Under the pieces are notes generated by a model, which saw nothing but the letters and a program-made list of their open reading frames with translations, was not told where the DNA came from and did no database searches. Shown one piece after another: positions 8,199 to 17,604 of a stretch of DNA of 64,000 nt. Numbering within the stretch: position 1 is the first letter of the stretch; every line of letters begins with the position of its first letter. The translations under genes and the position numbers were made by a program. Source of the DNA: Curtobacterium sp. VKM Ac-2922 (GTDB lineage Bacteria > Actinomycetota > Actinomycetes > Actinomycetales > Microbacteriaceae); contig NZ_JALGRO010000009.1 of the NCBI RefSeq assembly GCF_022815645.1, positions 1 to 64,000 on the forward strand, in the 5' to 3' direction.

Positions 8199-9404
8199 AT
8201 GGCAGCCGAGACCGCGAGCGCGGTGCAGTCGACCTCTCCCGCAACGGACGCGGTGCGGCGGGCGGCGCTCCTGGCGGCCCTCGACGTCGTGCAGGGCGGT
8301 GCCGAGGAACGATTCGAACGGATCACCCGTATCGCGCGCGAGGCGTTCGGCGTCTCGGGATCCTTCCTCAACCTGGCCGGTGACGAGCACCTGACGATCA
8401 AGTCGCAGCAGGGCGAGAAGCCCTTCGGCCCGACGATCCCGCTGCAGGACACCTTCTGCGGTCGCTCGCTCGCCAGCCCCGGACCGGTCCTGGTGCCCGA
8501 CGCCACCGCCGATGCCCGCTTCCGCGACCTGCCGATGGTCACGGGCGACCCGAACATCCGGTTCTACGCCGGGGTGCCGCTCCGCCTGGGCGACGAGCAC
8601 GTGAAGGTCGGGACGCTCTGCCTGATCGACCCCGCACCGCGCACGCTCGACGACGACGACGTCGCCCTGCTGCAGGAACTCGGGATCTGGGCCGAACGCG
8701 AACTCGCCGCCGGCGCCGACGAGGACCGCGTGCGCTCCGTCCTGGCCGGGCTCGAGCCGGGCGCCGTCGAGGTGCCCGGGTACCGCGTCACCGGGATGTC
8801 GGTGCCCCACGGCGTCGTGTCCGGCGACTTCCACGACTGGCACGTCTCCGACCGGGGCCTGCACGTCACCCTCGCCGACGTCATGGGCAAGGGCATGTCC
8901 GCCGGGCTGCTGGCGGCGAACATCCGCGGCGCGCTGCTCGCCCACGGTGCCGCGCCGGCGCCGGGGGCCATCGGCGCCGTCGAGGCCCAGGTGGCGCCCG
9001 AACTCAGCCGCGCCGAGTCCTTCGCCACGCTCTTCCACGGGGTGCTCGAACCCGCCACCGGCACGGTCGAGTTCATCGACGCGGGACACGGGCTCGTGCT
9101 CCAGCTGCACCACGACGGCACCGAGACCATCCACCGGTCGCTCGACCTGCCGCTCGGCCTGCACCCGATCGGGTTCGCACGCTCGACGGGGTCGCTCGAG
9201 CTCGAGCCCGGTGACGTCCTGATCCTGGTCAGCGACGGCGCGCTCGAGCTGTGGGACTCCACGTTGGCGTCGCTGTCCCGCCTCGGGGGGCTGTACCGCG
9301 GGTCGGCGGACGTCGAGACGTTCCTGGGGCGGATCCGGGCGCGGGCACTGTCGCACGACCCGGGCGACGACCTGACCGTCGTCGTGGTGGCGCGCGACGC
9401 CTGA
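8199..9404 (+). CDS. GAF domain/PP2C-type (SpoIIE-like) serine phosphatase
   Basis: The 401-residue protein has a GAF sensor domain (about residues 25-175) followed by a SpoIIE/RsbU-type PP2C phosphatase domain (about 190-400). Metal-binding acidic motifs are visible: SGDFHDW, TLADVMGKGMSAGLLAA, FIDAGHG, LVSDGALE and the terminal DDLTVVVV. Such enzymes dephosphorylate anti-sigma-factor antagonists in partner-switching stress pathways, but no antagonist or kinase gene lies nearby. The ATG at 8199 is 7 nt after TACCGT (8186-8191). A GGAGG also sits between them, so the start could be leaderless or SD-led. Confidence 0.85.
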   Translation: MAAETASAVQSTSPATDAVRRAALLAALDVVQGGAEERFERITRIAREAFGVSGSFLNLAGDEHLTIKSQQGEKPFGPTIPLQDTFCGRSLASPGPVLVPDATADARFRDLPMVTGDPNIRFYAGVPLRLGDEHVKVGTLCLIDPAPRTLDDDDVALLQELGIWAERELAAGADEDRVRSVLAGLEPGAVEVPGYRVTGMSVPHGVVSGDFHDWHVSDRGLHVTLADVMGKGMSAGLLAANIRGALLAHGAAPAPGAIGAVEAQVAPELSRAESFATLFHGVLEPATGTVEFIDAGHGLVLQLHHDGTETIHRSLDLPLGLHPIGFARSTGSLELEPGDVLILVSDGALELWDSTLASLSRLGGLYRGSADVETFLGRIRARALSHDPGDDLTVVVVARDA

Positions 9405-9687
9405 CGGGCGCCGGATGTCGGGCGCGTGCTCGTGCGTGTTCCTCCGCTCACTGGTCGCAACACCCCGTCGGCGGCCGCCGAGTGGTCGCAGATCGTCGTT
9501 CCGAGGCGTGCCGAGCGACGGTTCGTGACCGGTCGGCGGACGTGAGCGGGGTGTTGTGACCGGTCGGGCGACGGAGCCAGGCACGGAAGGGTTCGCACGT
9601 GACCGGTCGGCGGACGTGAGCGGGGTGTTGCGACCGGTCGGGCGACCGTGCGGGTGCCGGGCGACGCAGACGCAGACGCCGTGCGGG
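9405..9687. repeat. Intergenic inverted-repeat cluster (family 1)
   Basis: This gap between convergent genes carries a left arm CTGGTCGCAACACCCCG at 9451-9467 and two right arms, CGGGGTGTTGTGACCGGTC at 9547-9565 and CGGGGTGTTGCGACCGGTC at 9621-9639. Each right arm sits in a longer direct repeat beginning GACCGGTCGGCGGACGTGAG. The arms pair into long stems. The same elements recur at 21389-21504 and 27756-28172. No gene is seen here. Confidence 0.85.
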
Positions 9688-10563
9688 TCAGGCGCCGAGG
9701 CGCTCGATGAGCTCGCGGTAGCGCGCAGCCGTCCGCTCGACGATCTCGTCGGGCAGCACGGGTGGGGTGCCCTGCTTGTCCCAGTGGGCGCTGAGCCAGT
9801 CGCGCACGATCTGCTTGTCGAACGAGTTTGTGCGGTTGCCGTCGTCGTACGAGCGGGCGTCCCAGTAGCGGCTGGAGTCGCTGGTCAGGACTTCGTCGCC
9901 GATGCGGATCTGTCCGGCGGCGTCGTGGCCGAACTCGAACTTGGTGTCCGCGATGATGACCCCGCGCTGCAGTGCGATGGCCGCCGCTTCGGAGTACACG
10001 TGCAGGGACACCTCGCGCAGGGTCGCGGCGACGTCCGGCCCGACGAGTTCCTCGGTGCGCTCGTAGGAGATGTTCTCGTCGTGCTCGCCCTGGGGTGCCT
10101 TGTACGCCGGCGTGTAGATCGGCTCGGGCAGTCGGTCGCCGTTCGACAGGCCGGCCGGCAGCTCGACGCCGCAGACACTGCCCGACTGCTGGTACTCGAG
10201 CCACCCGCTGCCGACCAGGTACCCGCGGACGACGCACTCGACCGGGTACATCGTCAGCGGCATGACGTGCATGGAGCGTGCCGCGACGGACGACGGCACC
10301 GGCGTGCTGGTGGCCGACGGGCCGAGCAGGTGGTTCGGGACGTCACCGAGCTGGGTGAACCAGAACCGCGACAACCGCGTGAGCAGCTCGCCCTTGCCGG
10401 GGATGGGCGGTTCGAGTGCGAAGTCGTAGGCGCTGACGCGGTCCGACGCCACCAGCAGCAGTTCGGTTGCACCGGCCACGGTCGCCGCGTCTGCGGGCAC
10501 GTAGAGCTCGCGCACCTTGCCGGACGACACGTGCCGCCAGCCGTCGACGTGCGGGGCGGTCAT
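9688..10563 (-). CDS. purC: Phosphoribosylaminoimidazole-succinocarboxamide synthase
   Basis: This purine-pathway enzyme (SAICAR synthetase, 291 residues) joins aspartate to CAIR using ATP. Diagnostic segments are GWRHVSSGKVRELY near the N-terminus, the SAICAR signature VVRGYLVGSGWLEYQ, and ADTKFEFGHD. The ATG at 10563 overlaps the purD stop (ATGA at 10560-10563), so it is translationally coupled as the second gene of a purD-purC operon. Confidence 0.96.
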   Translation of the reverse strand: MTAPHVDGWRHVSSGKVRELYVPADAATVAGATELLLVASDRVSAYDFALEPPIPGKGELLTRLSRFWFTQLGDVPNHLLGPSATSTPVPSSVAARSMHVMPLTMYPVECVVRGYLVGSGWLEYQQSGSVCGVELPAGLSNGDRLPEPIYTPAYKAPQGEHDENISYERTEELVGPDVAATLREVSLHVYSEAAAIALQRGVIIADTKFEFGHDAAGQIRIGDEVLTSDSSRYWDARSYDDGNRTNSFDKQIVRDWLSAHWDKQGTPPVLPDEIVERTAARYRELIERLGA

Positions 10564-11828
10564 CGGGTGACCTTCGCCGCGATGTCGGTGCGGAACTGGC
10601 CACCCGGCAGCGTGATGTCGTGCAGGCCGGCGTACGCGCGCTCGCGGGCCTGGGTGAAGTCGGTGCCGGTGGCGACGACGCTGAGCACCCGGCCCCCGGT
10701 CGCGACGAGCTCGCCGTCGAGCACCCCGGTGGCGGCGTGCAGCACCGAGACGCCCGGGCGGGCGTTCGCGGCATCGACACCGGTCAGGGTGCGGCCGGTC
10801 TTCGGGCTCTCCGGGTAGCCCTCGCTGGCCAGGACGACGGTGACCGCCACCTGGTCGCTGAACGCCGGCGCGGGCACGCCGCCGAGCTGTCCGGTGGCGG
10901 CTGCGAGCAGGAGCGTGCTGAGCGGCGTGGTGAGCCGGGGCAGGACGACCTGGGTCTCGGGGTCGCCGAAGCGGGCGTTGAACTCGATGACCCGCACGCC
11001 CTGCTCGGTGACGATGAGCCCGCAGTACAGCAGGCCGACGAACGGGGTGCCCTCGTGCTCGAGCCGGCGGATCGTGGGGAGTGCCACCAGGTCGGCGACC
11101 TCGGCCACGAACGCGGCTTCCGAGCCCCACCGGTCGGCGAGCCACGGCAGCGGTGAGTACGCACCCATGCCGCCCGTGTTCGGGCCGACGTCGCCGTCGC
11201 CCAGGCGCTTGTAGTCCTGGGCCGGGCTGAGTGCCGCGACGTCGTGTCCGTCGCTCAGGAAGAACAGGGAGACTTCTTCGCCGTCGAGGAACTCCTCGAT
11301 CACGACCGGACCGTGCTGCAGCCAGTACGTGGCGTGGTCGATCGCGGCCTGGCGGTCCTCGGTCACGAGCACGCCCTTGCCCGCGGCCAGCCCGTCGGCC
11401 TTGACGACGTGGGGAGCACCGAGCTCGTCGATCGCGGCGACGGCTTCGTCGAGGGTGCCCGCGGAGACCGGACGGCCCGTCGGCACCCCCGCTTCGGCCA
11501 TCACGCGCTTGGCGAAGGCCTTCGAGCCCTCGAGCGCCGCCGCGGCCTTGCTCGGCCCGAACACGGCGATGCCCCGGGTGCGGAGCGGGTCGGCGACACC
11601 GACGATCAGCGGCGCTTCGGGCCCGACGACGACGAGCTCGATGTCGTTCTCGAGCGCGTACTCGGCGACGAGCGGGCCGTTGGTGGGGTCGAGTGACACG
11701 GTCTCGACGTCGGCCGCGATGCCGGCGTTGCCGGGCGCGACGGTGATGACGTGACCGGCCTGTTCGGCCAGGAGCGCCGTGGTGATGGCGTGCTCGCGGG
11801 CACCGGAACCGAGGACGAGGATTCGCAC
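10560..11828 (-). CDS. purD: Phosphoribosylamine-glycine ligase
   Basis: The GAR synthetase (422 residues) is the second step of purine synthesis. It starts MRILVLGSGAREHAI, has the ATP-grasp core with VVKADGLAAGKGV, and contains the signature RFGDPETQVVLPRL. A GTG start at 11828 is supported by TAGGGT (complement of 11835-11840) placed six bases upstream, indicating a leaderless mRNA. It heads the purD-purC operon and is divergent from the sterol-carrier-like gene, the two starts being 57 bp apart. Confidence 0.96.
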   Translation of the reverse strand: MRILVLGSGAREHAITTALLAEQAGHVITVAPGNAGIAADVETVSLDPTNGPLVAEYALENDIELVVVGPEAPLIVGVADPLRTRGIAVFGPSKAAAALEGSKAFAKRVMAEAGVPTGRPVSAGTLDEAVAAIDELGAPHVVKADGLAAGKGVLVTEDRQAAIDHATYWLQHGPVVIEEFLDGEEVSLFFLSDGHDVAALSPAQDYKRLGDGDVGPNTGGMGAYSPLPWLADRWGSEAAFVAEVADLVALPTIRRLEHEGTPFVGLLYCGLIVTEQGVRVIEFNARFGDPETQVVLPRLTTPLSTLLLAAATGQLGGVPAPAFSDQVAVTVVLASEGYPESPKTGRTLTGVDAANARPGVSVLHAATGVLDGELVATGGRVLSVVATGTDFTQARERAYAGLHDITLPGGQFRTDIAAKVTR

Positions 11829-11885
11829 CCGATCACCCTACCGAGACGGAGCGCCCCGCCGCAGTGCACCGGCTAGCCTGTGGAC

Positions 11886-12248
11886 ATGCCGGGCAGGACG
11901 ATCGACGACGCTGCTGGGTCGGCCGCGCTGCGGGCCGTGGTCGACGGAGCGACGGACCGCCCCTCGGTCGCGACGGCCGTGCGGTGGACGCTCCAGCGTC
12001 TGGCCGAGGACGTGCCGGGCAACAGCGTGGAGGTCCGGGTGCCGCCGTTCGCGGCGGTCCAGGCCGTCCCGGGGCCGCGACACACCCGCGGCACCCCGCC
12101 GAACGTGATCGAGACGGATGCCGCCACGTGGATCGCGCTGGCGACCGGTGCGATGCGCTGGGACGACCCGGCCGTGGCGACGAAGGTCAGCGCCTCGGGG
12201 TCGCGTGCCGACCTGGCGTCGTTCCTGCCGGTGCGCACGACACCCTGA
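11886..12248 (+). CDS. Sterol-carrier-family-like small protein
   Basis: The 120-residue protein resembles the small actinobacterial sterol carrier (SCP2-like/MDMPI C-terminal) proteins. A helical N-terminal third is followed by VEVRVPPFAAVQAV and the segment PNVIETDAATWIALATG typical of the family. No catalytic residues are evident; a ligand-binding role is inferred. The promoter TAGCCT at 11874-11879 is six bases before the ATG, so the mRNA is probably leaderless. An in-frame GTG lies six bases upstream of the ATG. Confidence 0.65.
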   Translation: MPGRTIDDAAGSAALRAVVDGATDRPSVATAVRWTLQRLAEDVPGNSVEVRVPPFAAVQAVPGPRHTRGTPPNVIETDAATWIALATGAMRWDDPAVATKVSASGSRADLASFLPVRTTP

Positions 12249-12600
12249 CGAGCGAACACGAGCTGATCCGAACACGAGCCGGCTCGACACGCCGGTGCGT
12301 ACCCGCGGGGATCGAATTAGGTAGCACCTACCGATGTGCCGATCCGCGTCGCGGTCATAGCGTTGGTGTCACCGGGATTCGGACCCGACCCGAACGGGTC
12401 CGAACCCGGCAACAGGGGCAACGGTACGCGATGTTCTGCGTCCCGTGTCAAACCGTCCGGCGTGGCGTGCTGCAATGCGCAACGAATCCGCCGGATGTGG
12501 ACGCCCCGCACCCGCTCGACCGACAGGACAACGACGTCCCGCCGGCCGTCCGGTCCAGGCGTCGACGACGACGTCCCGCCGGCCGTCCGCTCCGGGCGTC
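12249..12600. other. 352-bp gap between convergent genes, with a 37-bp tandem repeat
   Basis: No supportable gene is seen. The middle is AT-richer than its surroundings and contains the short inverted repeat TAGGT-AGC-ACCTA near 12320 and a hairpin CGGACCC/GGGTCCG near 12383-12404. At the end, ACGACGTCCCGCCGGCCGTC at 12531 repeats at 12568 (period 37 bp). Short ORFs on both strands lack start signals. Confidence 0.6.
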
Positions 12601-15187
12601 AGGCGACGTGCAGCAGGTCCGCCAGCTCCGACCGCGCGTGCAGCTCCCACTTCTGGAACACCCGCGACAGGTGCGCGTCGATCGTCCGCACGGACAGTCC
12701 GAGCCGTTCGGCGATGAGCCGGTTCGACAGCCCCTGCGCCGCCAGCTCGGCGACCTCGTACTCGCGCCGCGTCAACGGCGGGCGGGCCAGGTTGTCGGTG
12801 ACGTAGAGCCCGCACCGTGCCAGGGCACCGTACGAGGCGACGATCCGGGTGCGGTCCCCGGACTGGTTCGCGGCGACGTACTCCCGCACGGCGTGTGCGA
12901 GGGGGCCGTCCACGCGGCCCGCAGCGACACCGAGTGCGTCGAGCGTGGGCGCGAGGTCCTGTCCACGGACGAGCGCCGCGGCGTGCACGATCATCTGGCC
13001 GGACAACACCTCGGTCCACGACCCGGCGGCGGTCGACCGGGCGATGATGTCCTCTGCGTGCTCGAGGCCGAGCGGGTTGCCGAGCAGCACCTCGGCCCAG
13101 GCGACCGACGAGGCCATCTGTTCGCCCGTGATGCGCATCGCCCGCTGCGGGGTGGCGCGCCACCGTTCGATCGCGGCCGTCGCTTCTTCGGCGCGGCCGG
13201 CGGACGCCAGCGCCATCGCCAGTCGCGCCCAGGGGTACGCGCCGAAACCACCGGAGTCGGCGATCGCGTACCGCTCGCATGCCGCCGAGAACGCACTGAC
13301 CGCGTCGTCCCACCGGCGCTGCCCGATCGCCAGGTTGCCGGCGCCGATCAGCTCGAGCGTGAAGTCGTACTTCAGGAACGGGTTCGACCGCTTGACCGAG
13401 ATCGACGTGATCATGTCGTCGAAGTCGCCGCGCCAGACCTGCACCTGGTGCATGACCGACAGCAGTTCGCCGACGCTCCAGGGTGCGTCCTCGACGTGCA
13501 CGGTCGCGGTGGCGAGGCACGCCGTCCCGAGGGCCATTGCGTCGTCCAGGCGACCGGCGGTCGCCAGGGCCGTCACGGCACACGGCGCCAGGCACAGGAA
13601 CCCCATCGGCACGGTCGGTGCGTGCACGATCCCGGAGCGCTCGACCTCATCGCGGACCTCGGTGAAGTGCCCGCCCCACCCCAGGTGCGCCAGGCCGAGC
13701 AGCCGCAGCCGTTCGACGGCGTCGGGGCTCGCGACGTAGTCGACGGCGGCGTCGGTCATCGCCACGGCCGCCATCGTGTCGTCGTCGTGGAACTGCCGGA
13801 TGTTGGCCAGGGTCTCGCACGCGTCGATCACGACGGCGTCGGCGACCTCGCCACGGCGCGACCGCACCAGGTCCCACGCAGCCTGCGCGTCGGCGCGCCC
13901 GGCTTCACGCCCGATGCTGTACCCCCGGGCGAGCGACCGCAGGCACAGGGCGACGACGCGTTCGGTCGGGGTCAGGTCCACCCGCAGCGCTGCGGAACTC
14001 AGGGCGATCGCGCTCTCGAGCTCCTGCAGGCCGCTGGCCACCTGTGCCGCGTCGAGCAGCTGTGCGACCGGTGGCCGGACGCCGCACTCGAGTGCCCACA
14101 GCGCAGCACGCAGCCGGGCCGCCGGGGTCGCGCCCTCGTGGTGGTCCGCCCGGAAGGCGTTGGCACGGGCGAAGAGCGTCGTCCGGCGGGCGACGGGCAC
14201 CAGGGAGCGCACGACCTCGCCGATCAGCGGGTGCGAGGGCCGGACGATCGGTGCGCCGTCCGCCAGGCTGTCGATGCGGACCAGGCCGAGTGCGACCACG
14301 TGGTCGACGTCCCCGCCACCGACCAGCCCGAGCAGGCGGGACAGCGGGATCGGGTCGGCCAGGGCCACGATGTCGACGACGTCGCGCAGGTCCCCCGGCA
14401 GCGACCCGAGCTCGGTGCGGTACATGTCGGCCAGGCTGTTCGACGCCGTGATCCGTCCGCGCCAGTACCACCCGGACGCGGTGTGCTCGAGCGCACCGGA
14501 CGTCAGCGCCGCGCGCACGACCTCGCGCAGGTACAGCGGGTTGCCGTCGGTCGCGCGGTGGACCCGCTCGACCGAGGCCGACTCCAGGGGCGCGTCGAGT
14601 GCCTGCTCGATCAGGCGTGCGGTGTCCTGCAGGTCGAGGGGGCCCAGGTCGATCCGCTCGAGCAGGTCGTCCTGCCACAGTGACCGCAGCGGTTCGGCCA
14701 GCGCGGTGAAGTCGCGGCAGGTCAGCACCAGGCGTGCGTGCTGGTTCCGGACCAGCCAGGCGACGTAGCGCGCGGAGATCGCGTCCAGGTGGTCGGCGTC
14801 GTCGATCCGGATCAGCAGGTCACGGTCGACCGCGTCAGCCGCTTCGCGCAGTCGTCGTTCTGACCCGGTCTCGTCGGACAGCACCTCGGCCGGCAGGTCG
14901 CCGAAGCGCTCGGAGATCGCGCCGAAGGGCATCGAGGTCCCCGTGGCGACCGCCGTGATCGGTACGAGCAGCGTGCGCCCGTCGGGGTCACGCCCAGCGA
15001 CCCGATCGGTCACGCGGGCGGCAGCGGTGCTCTTGCCGAGCCCCGGCGCACCCACGAGCGCCACGCTGGTGTGGTGTTCGGCCACGACCGCGACGGCGCG
15101 GTCCTCTTCCGCACGCTGCACGATCGGCCACGCGATGCGCGCCGGAACCCGACGACCGCGCGAGCCCAGCTCGTCCGTCCGTGTCAT
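12599..15187 (-). CDS. Large LuxR-family regulator with N-terminal AAA ATPase (LAL/MalT-like)
   Basis: The 862-residue protein has an N-terminal P-loop ATPase: Walker A GAPGLGKST around residue 47 and Walker B LLIRIDDADHL. A long helical TPR-like middle region follows, and the protein ends in a LuxR helix-turn-helix (LTRREYEVAELAAQGLSNRL through VRTIDAHLSRVFQKW). Proteins of this plan are signal-transduction ATPases that activate transcription when an inducer and ATP are bound. The start is well set: GGAGGTGA lies six bases before the ATG. It stands alone between convergent and divergent neighbours, so its targets are not evident. Confidence 0.88.
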   Translation of the reverse strand: MTRTDELGSRGRRVPARIAWPIVQRAEEDRAVAVVAEHHTSVALVGAPGLGKSTAAARVTDRVAGRDPDGRTLLVPITAVATGTSMPFGAISERFGDLPAEVLSDETGSERRLREAADAVDRDLLIRIDDADHLDAISARYVAWLVRNQHARLVLTCRDFTALAEPLRSLWQDDLLERIDLGPLDLQDTARLIEQALDAPLESASVERVHRATDGNPLYLREVVRAALTSGALEHTASGWYWRGRITASNSLADMYRTELGSLPGDLRDVVDIVALADPIPLSRLLGLVGGGDVDHVVALGLVRIDSLADGAPIVRPSHPLIGEVVRSLVPVARRTTLFARANAFRADHHEGATPAARLRAALWALECGVRPPVAQLLDAAQVASGLQELESAIALSSAALRVDLTPTERVVALCLRSLARGYSIGREAGRADAQAAWDLVRSRRGEVADAVVIDACETLANIRQFHDDDTMAAVAMTDAAVDYVASPDAVERLRLLGLAHLGWGGHFTEVRDEVERSGIVHAPTVPMGFLCLAPCAVTALATAGRLDDAMALGTACLATATVHVEDAPWSVGELLSVMHQVQVWRGDFDDMITSISVKRSNPFLKYDFTLELIGAGNLAIGQRRWDDAVSAFSAACERYAIADSGGFGAYPWARLAMALASAGRAEEATAAIERWRATPQRAMRITGEQMASSVAWAEVLLGNPLGLEHAEDIIARSTAAGSWTEVLSGQMIVHAAALVRGQDLAPTLDALGVAAGRVDGPLAHAVREYVAANQSGDRTRIVASYGALARCGLYVTDNLARPPLTRREYEVAELAAQGLSNRLIAERLGLSVRTIDAHLSRVFQKWELHARSELADLLHVA

Positions 15188-15294
15188 CCAGCGTCACCTC
15201 CCCGGTGGGATACCGATCAGTACGGACCATCCTCTCCCGGAACCGGGTGCGGTGGCAGGCCACGGGACGTCCCACAGTGGGGGACAATGGGGAT

Positions 15295-15690
15295 GTGAGC
15301 AACACCGACCGACCTGACGACACCCCGGATCCGCGGCCCGCCGCCGGTTCGTCCTCGGACCGGGTGACCATCCGCCGTGCTCCCAAGTTCGGCGTGTTCA
15401 TCATCGGCGGCGGCGTGGTCGGCTTCCTCGTGGTGGTCGTCGTCATCGCGCTCACCCTGGACATCGACCGGGGCGGGCAGACCGAGTCCGTCGGTTTCGG
15501 CGGCCTGGTCGGCTACTTCGGCCTGTGGGGCGTCGCGGTCGGCGGGTTCGTCGGCGCGCTCGTGGCGATCGTCCTCGACCGGGTGCTGGCCCGCCGCGCC
15601 GCCGACCTGACGGCCGAACGCGTCGCCGTCGAGACCCCGCCCGAGACGGTCGACGGCGAGGTCGAGGACCAGGGCGACCAGCGGCCGTAG
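15295..15690 (+). CDS. Small two-span membrane protein, unknown function
   Basis: The 131-residue product has a charged, Pro/Asp-rich N-terminus (about 30 residues), two membrane spans (about 34-54 and 70-93) and an acidic C-terminal tail. The glycine-rich segment FGGLVGYFGLWGVAVGGFVG forms the second span. The GTG at 15295 fits the start best; ACAATG a few bases upstream may be the -10. No family is recognised. It is divergent from the LuxR/AAA gene and is followed by a perfect palindromic hairpin. Confidence 0.65.
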   Translation: MSNTDRPDDTPDPRPAAGSSSDRVTIRRAPKFGVFIIGGGVVGFLVVVVVIALTLDIDRGGQTESVGFGGLVGYFGLWGVAVGGFVGALVAIVLDRVLARRAADLTAERVAVETPPETVDGEVEDQGDQRP

Positions 15691-15706
15691 CCGCCACCAT
15701 CCACAC

Positions 15707-15744
15707 ACGGGAGGCCCGGTGCCAGCTGGCACCGGGCCTCCCGT
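15707..15744. terminator. Perfect 38-bp palindrome (hairpin family 2)
   Basis: The two 19-nt halves, ACGGGAGGCCCGGTGCCAG and CTGGCACCGGGCCTCCCGT, are exact reverse complements. The element lies between the small membrane protein gene and the CCA-enzyme gene and is followed by GTCCGTTCCGTGGTGG, which also follows the related copy at 17319. It may act as a factor-assisted terminator, although no clear T tract follows. Confidence 0.85.
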
Positions 15745-15832
15745 CCGTTCCGTGGTGGTCTTCCGCCGCTCGGTGCGGCAGACTGACTCCCTCGGCAACC
15801 GTGCGTGACGAGGTCCCCGGAGGAGCCACCTC

Positions 15833-17305
15833 GTGACCACCCACTCGATCTGTCCTCGATGCGGACGGACCCGCCACGACCGCGTGCACCGGTGCTGTGA
15901 CACCGCGGACGTCCGACGAGTCGTCGAAGGCACCCCGGGTGCCGGACGAGCACTCGCTGCCCTCCGAACCGTCGGCCGGCCGCTCGTGGTCGGCGGTCTG
16001 GTCCGCGACGCGCTGCTCCGTGCGGCCGGACACCTCGTGCCCGAAGCCCCGTCCGACGTCGACATCGAGCTGCACACCGGGGTCGGGCTCGACGCGGTCG
16101 TCGCACTGTTGCGGTCCACTGGCGCATCGGTGGTGACGGCCGGCGCCCGGTTCGAGGTGCTCCGTGTGGTGATCGACGACACCCATCTCGACGTCGCCGT
16201 CGCACCATGGCAGCCCGACCAGGACGCCGGGTTCCGGCAGGCTGCGTCGCGGCGGGACTTCACGCTCGACGCGGTCGCGTGGGATCCCGCCGCGGACGTG
16301 CTCCTCGACGCATTCGGCGGAATCGACGACGCCGCTGCAGGGATCCTCCGTCACACGTCGGACCGCTTCGGTGAGGACCCGCTCCGGGTCCTGCGCGCCG
16401 TGCAGCTCGTCGCCCGATTCGCGCTCACCGTGCACCCGGACACGATCGCGGTCGCCCGGTCCCTGTCCGACCGGTTCGACGAGGTCGTGACCGACCGTGT
16501 CTGGCCGGAGATCCGCCGTTTGGCATCTGGTGACCACATCACGCTCGCTCTGGACGTGCTGCACCGCACTGACTGGGAACGTCACTTCCCGGAGCTGGCG
16601 GCCGTACGGGATGTCCCGCAGGATCCCCGTTGGCACCCGGAGGGCGCCGTCCACATCCACCTCGGTCTCGCCGGGGACGCCGCCGCTCGTGCCTGCACCG
16701 AGGACGGGATGACCGGCGAGGACCGCGTCGTGGTCGTGCTCGCGGCGATCCTGCACGACGTCGGCAAGGCCGGCCGAGGCACCCAGTTGGTGCACCAAGG
16801 TGGGACCACCCGCATTCGGAGCATCGGCCACGAGCGGTCCGGTGCCGTTGCAGCCCGGGCGCTCCTGGGTCGTGTCGGCGCGCCCCGGTCGACGACCGAG
16901 CGGATCGCGCTGCTCGTCCGCGAGCACATGGTCGTCCACTCGACCGCCAGCGGTGGGCCGTCCGTGTCGGCAGCGCGCCGCCTCCTCCGTCGGCTCGGAG
17001 GTTCGCTCGCCGTGGCGGAGCAGTGGGCGCGTGTGTGCGACGCCGACACACGAGGCCGGGGGAGCGCGTCGACGGGCAGTCCGGCGGCAGCCTGGATCGA
17101 CGTCATGCGGAGGGACGCCGCCAGTGGGCGTCCGTCGCGGCTCTTGACGGGCCGCGACCTCGTCGACGCCGGGCTGCGTCCCGGTCCGGTCTTCCATGCC
17201 GTGCTCACCGACGCCGCCGACGCGCAGGACGACGGCGTCTTCGACGACGAGGCCGGTGCGCGACGGTGGCTGGCCGATCGCCTCGCCACGTCCGACGTGC
17301 TGTGA
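15833..17305 (+). CDS. CCA tRNA nucleotidyltransferase-like protein with HD domain and N-terminal Cys motif
   Basis: The 490-residue protein has the class II nucleotidyltransferase motifs of CCA-adding enzymes and poly(A) polymerases: VVGGLVRDALL (residues 52-62), the metal-binding DVD at 75-77 and the RRDF box near 140. A C-terminal HD phosphohydrolase domain with ILHDVGK follows. The N-terminus adds a Cys/His cluster (Cys7, Cys10, Cys21, Cys22) resembling a zinc ribbon, an unusual extension. Such enzymes add or repair the 3' CCA of tRNAs. GGAGGAG lies seven bases before the GTG start. Copies of hairpin family 2 flank the gene on both sides. It is not next to murJ, the common actinobacterial position, so it could be a second or relocated copy. 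Confidence 0.82.
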   Translation: MTTHSICPRCGRTRHDRVHRCCDTADVRRVVEGTPGAGRALAALRTVGRPLVVGGLVRDALLRAAGHLVPEAPSDVDIELHTGVGLDAVVALLRSTGASVVTAGARFEVLRVVIDDTHLDVAVAPWQPDQDAGFRQAASRRDFTLDAVAWDPAADVLLDAFGGIDDAAAGILRHTSDRFGEDPLRVLRAVQLVARFALTVHPDTIAVARSLSDRFDEVVTDRVWPEIRRLASGDHITLALDVLHRTDWERHFPELAAVRDVPQDPRWHPEGAVHIHLGLAGDAAARACTEDGMTGEDRVVVVLAAILHDVGKAGRGTQLVHQGGTTRIRSIGHERSGAVAARALLGRVGAPRSTTERIALLVREHMVVHSTASGGPSVSAARRLLRRLGGSLAVAEQWARVCDADTRGRGSASTGSPAAAWIDVMRRDAASGRPSRLLTGRDLVDAGLRPGPVFHAVLTDAADAQDDGVFDDEAGARRWLADRLATSDVL

Positions 17306-17318
17306 CGCGCCGGATACC

Positions 17319-17360
17319 GGACAGGAGGCCCGGGGCCCGCTGGCACCGGGCCTCCTGTCC
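17319..17360. terminator. Hairpin family 2 copy after the CCA-enzyme gene
   Basis: GGACAGGAGGCCCGG at 17319-17333 pairs exactly with CCGGGCCTCCTGTCC at 17346-17360 around a 12-nt loop. The downstream GTTCCGTGGTGG matches the flank of the copy at 15707. It begins 13 bp after the CCA-enzyme stop and probably acts as its terminator. Confidence 0.85.
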
Positions 17361-17411
17361 GTTCCGTGGTGGCGTCGTGCCGCTGCCGCTGCCGCTGGCG
17401 CTGCCGCTGGT

Positions 17412-17510
17412 GCGACAACGTCGATGTCGTACGACGTCGGAGCTGTCGCGTGGGCGGCGGCGTGCCAGCGGCGCGACAAGGTCGATGTCGTACGACGTCG
17501 GGGATGTCGT
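17412..17510. repeat. Tandem pair of family 3 elements (GTCGATGTCGTACGAC)
   Basis: GCGACAACGTCGATGTCGTA at 17412 and GCGACAAGGTCGATGTCGTA at 17473 are 61 bp apart. Each contains the perfect palindrome GTCGTACGAC and an outer GCGACA/TGTCGC-like arm. The same pair, again at 61-bp spacing, occurs at 60046-60165. Both pairs sit between convergent transcription units. Confidence 0.8.
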
Positions 17511-17554
17511 GCGGTGGGCGCTACGGCCGCAGAGCGGATCCGGGCGCACGAAAA

Positions 17555-17584
17555 CGAACGGCTCACCCGAAGGTGAGCCGTTCG
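17555..17584 (-). terminator. Intrinsic terminator of tRNA-Leu
   Basis: CGAACGGCTCACC and GGTGAGCCGTTCG form a perfect 13-bp stem with the tetraloop CGAA on the plus strand. Read on the minus strand the hairpin is followed by TTTTC, the layout of a Rho-independent terminator, 21 nt past the tRNA 3' end. Confidence 0.88.
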
Positions 17585-17604
17585 CCGCGTGTCTCAACAC
17601 TGCG

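Noticed and set aside
12317..12511. A 64-residue minus-strand ORF in the gap before the LuxR/AAA gene.
   Set aside because: No start signal, no recognisable composition, and it lies in a gap between convergent genes.
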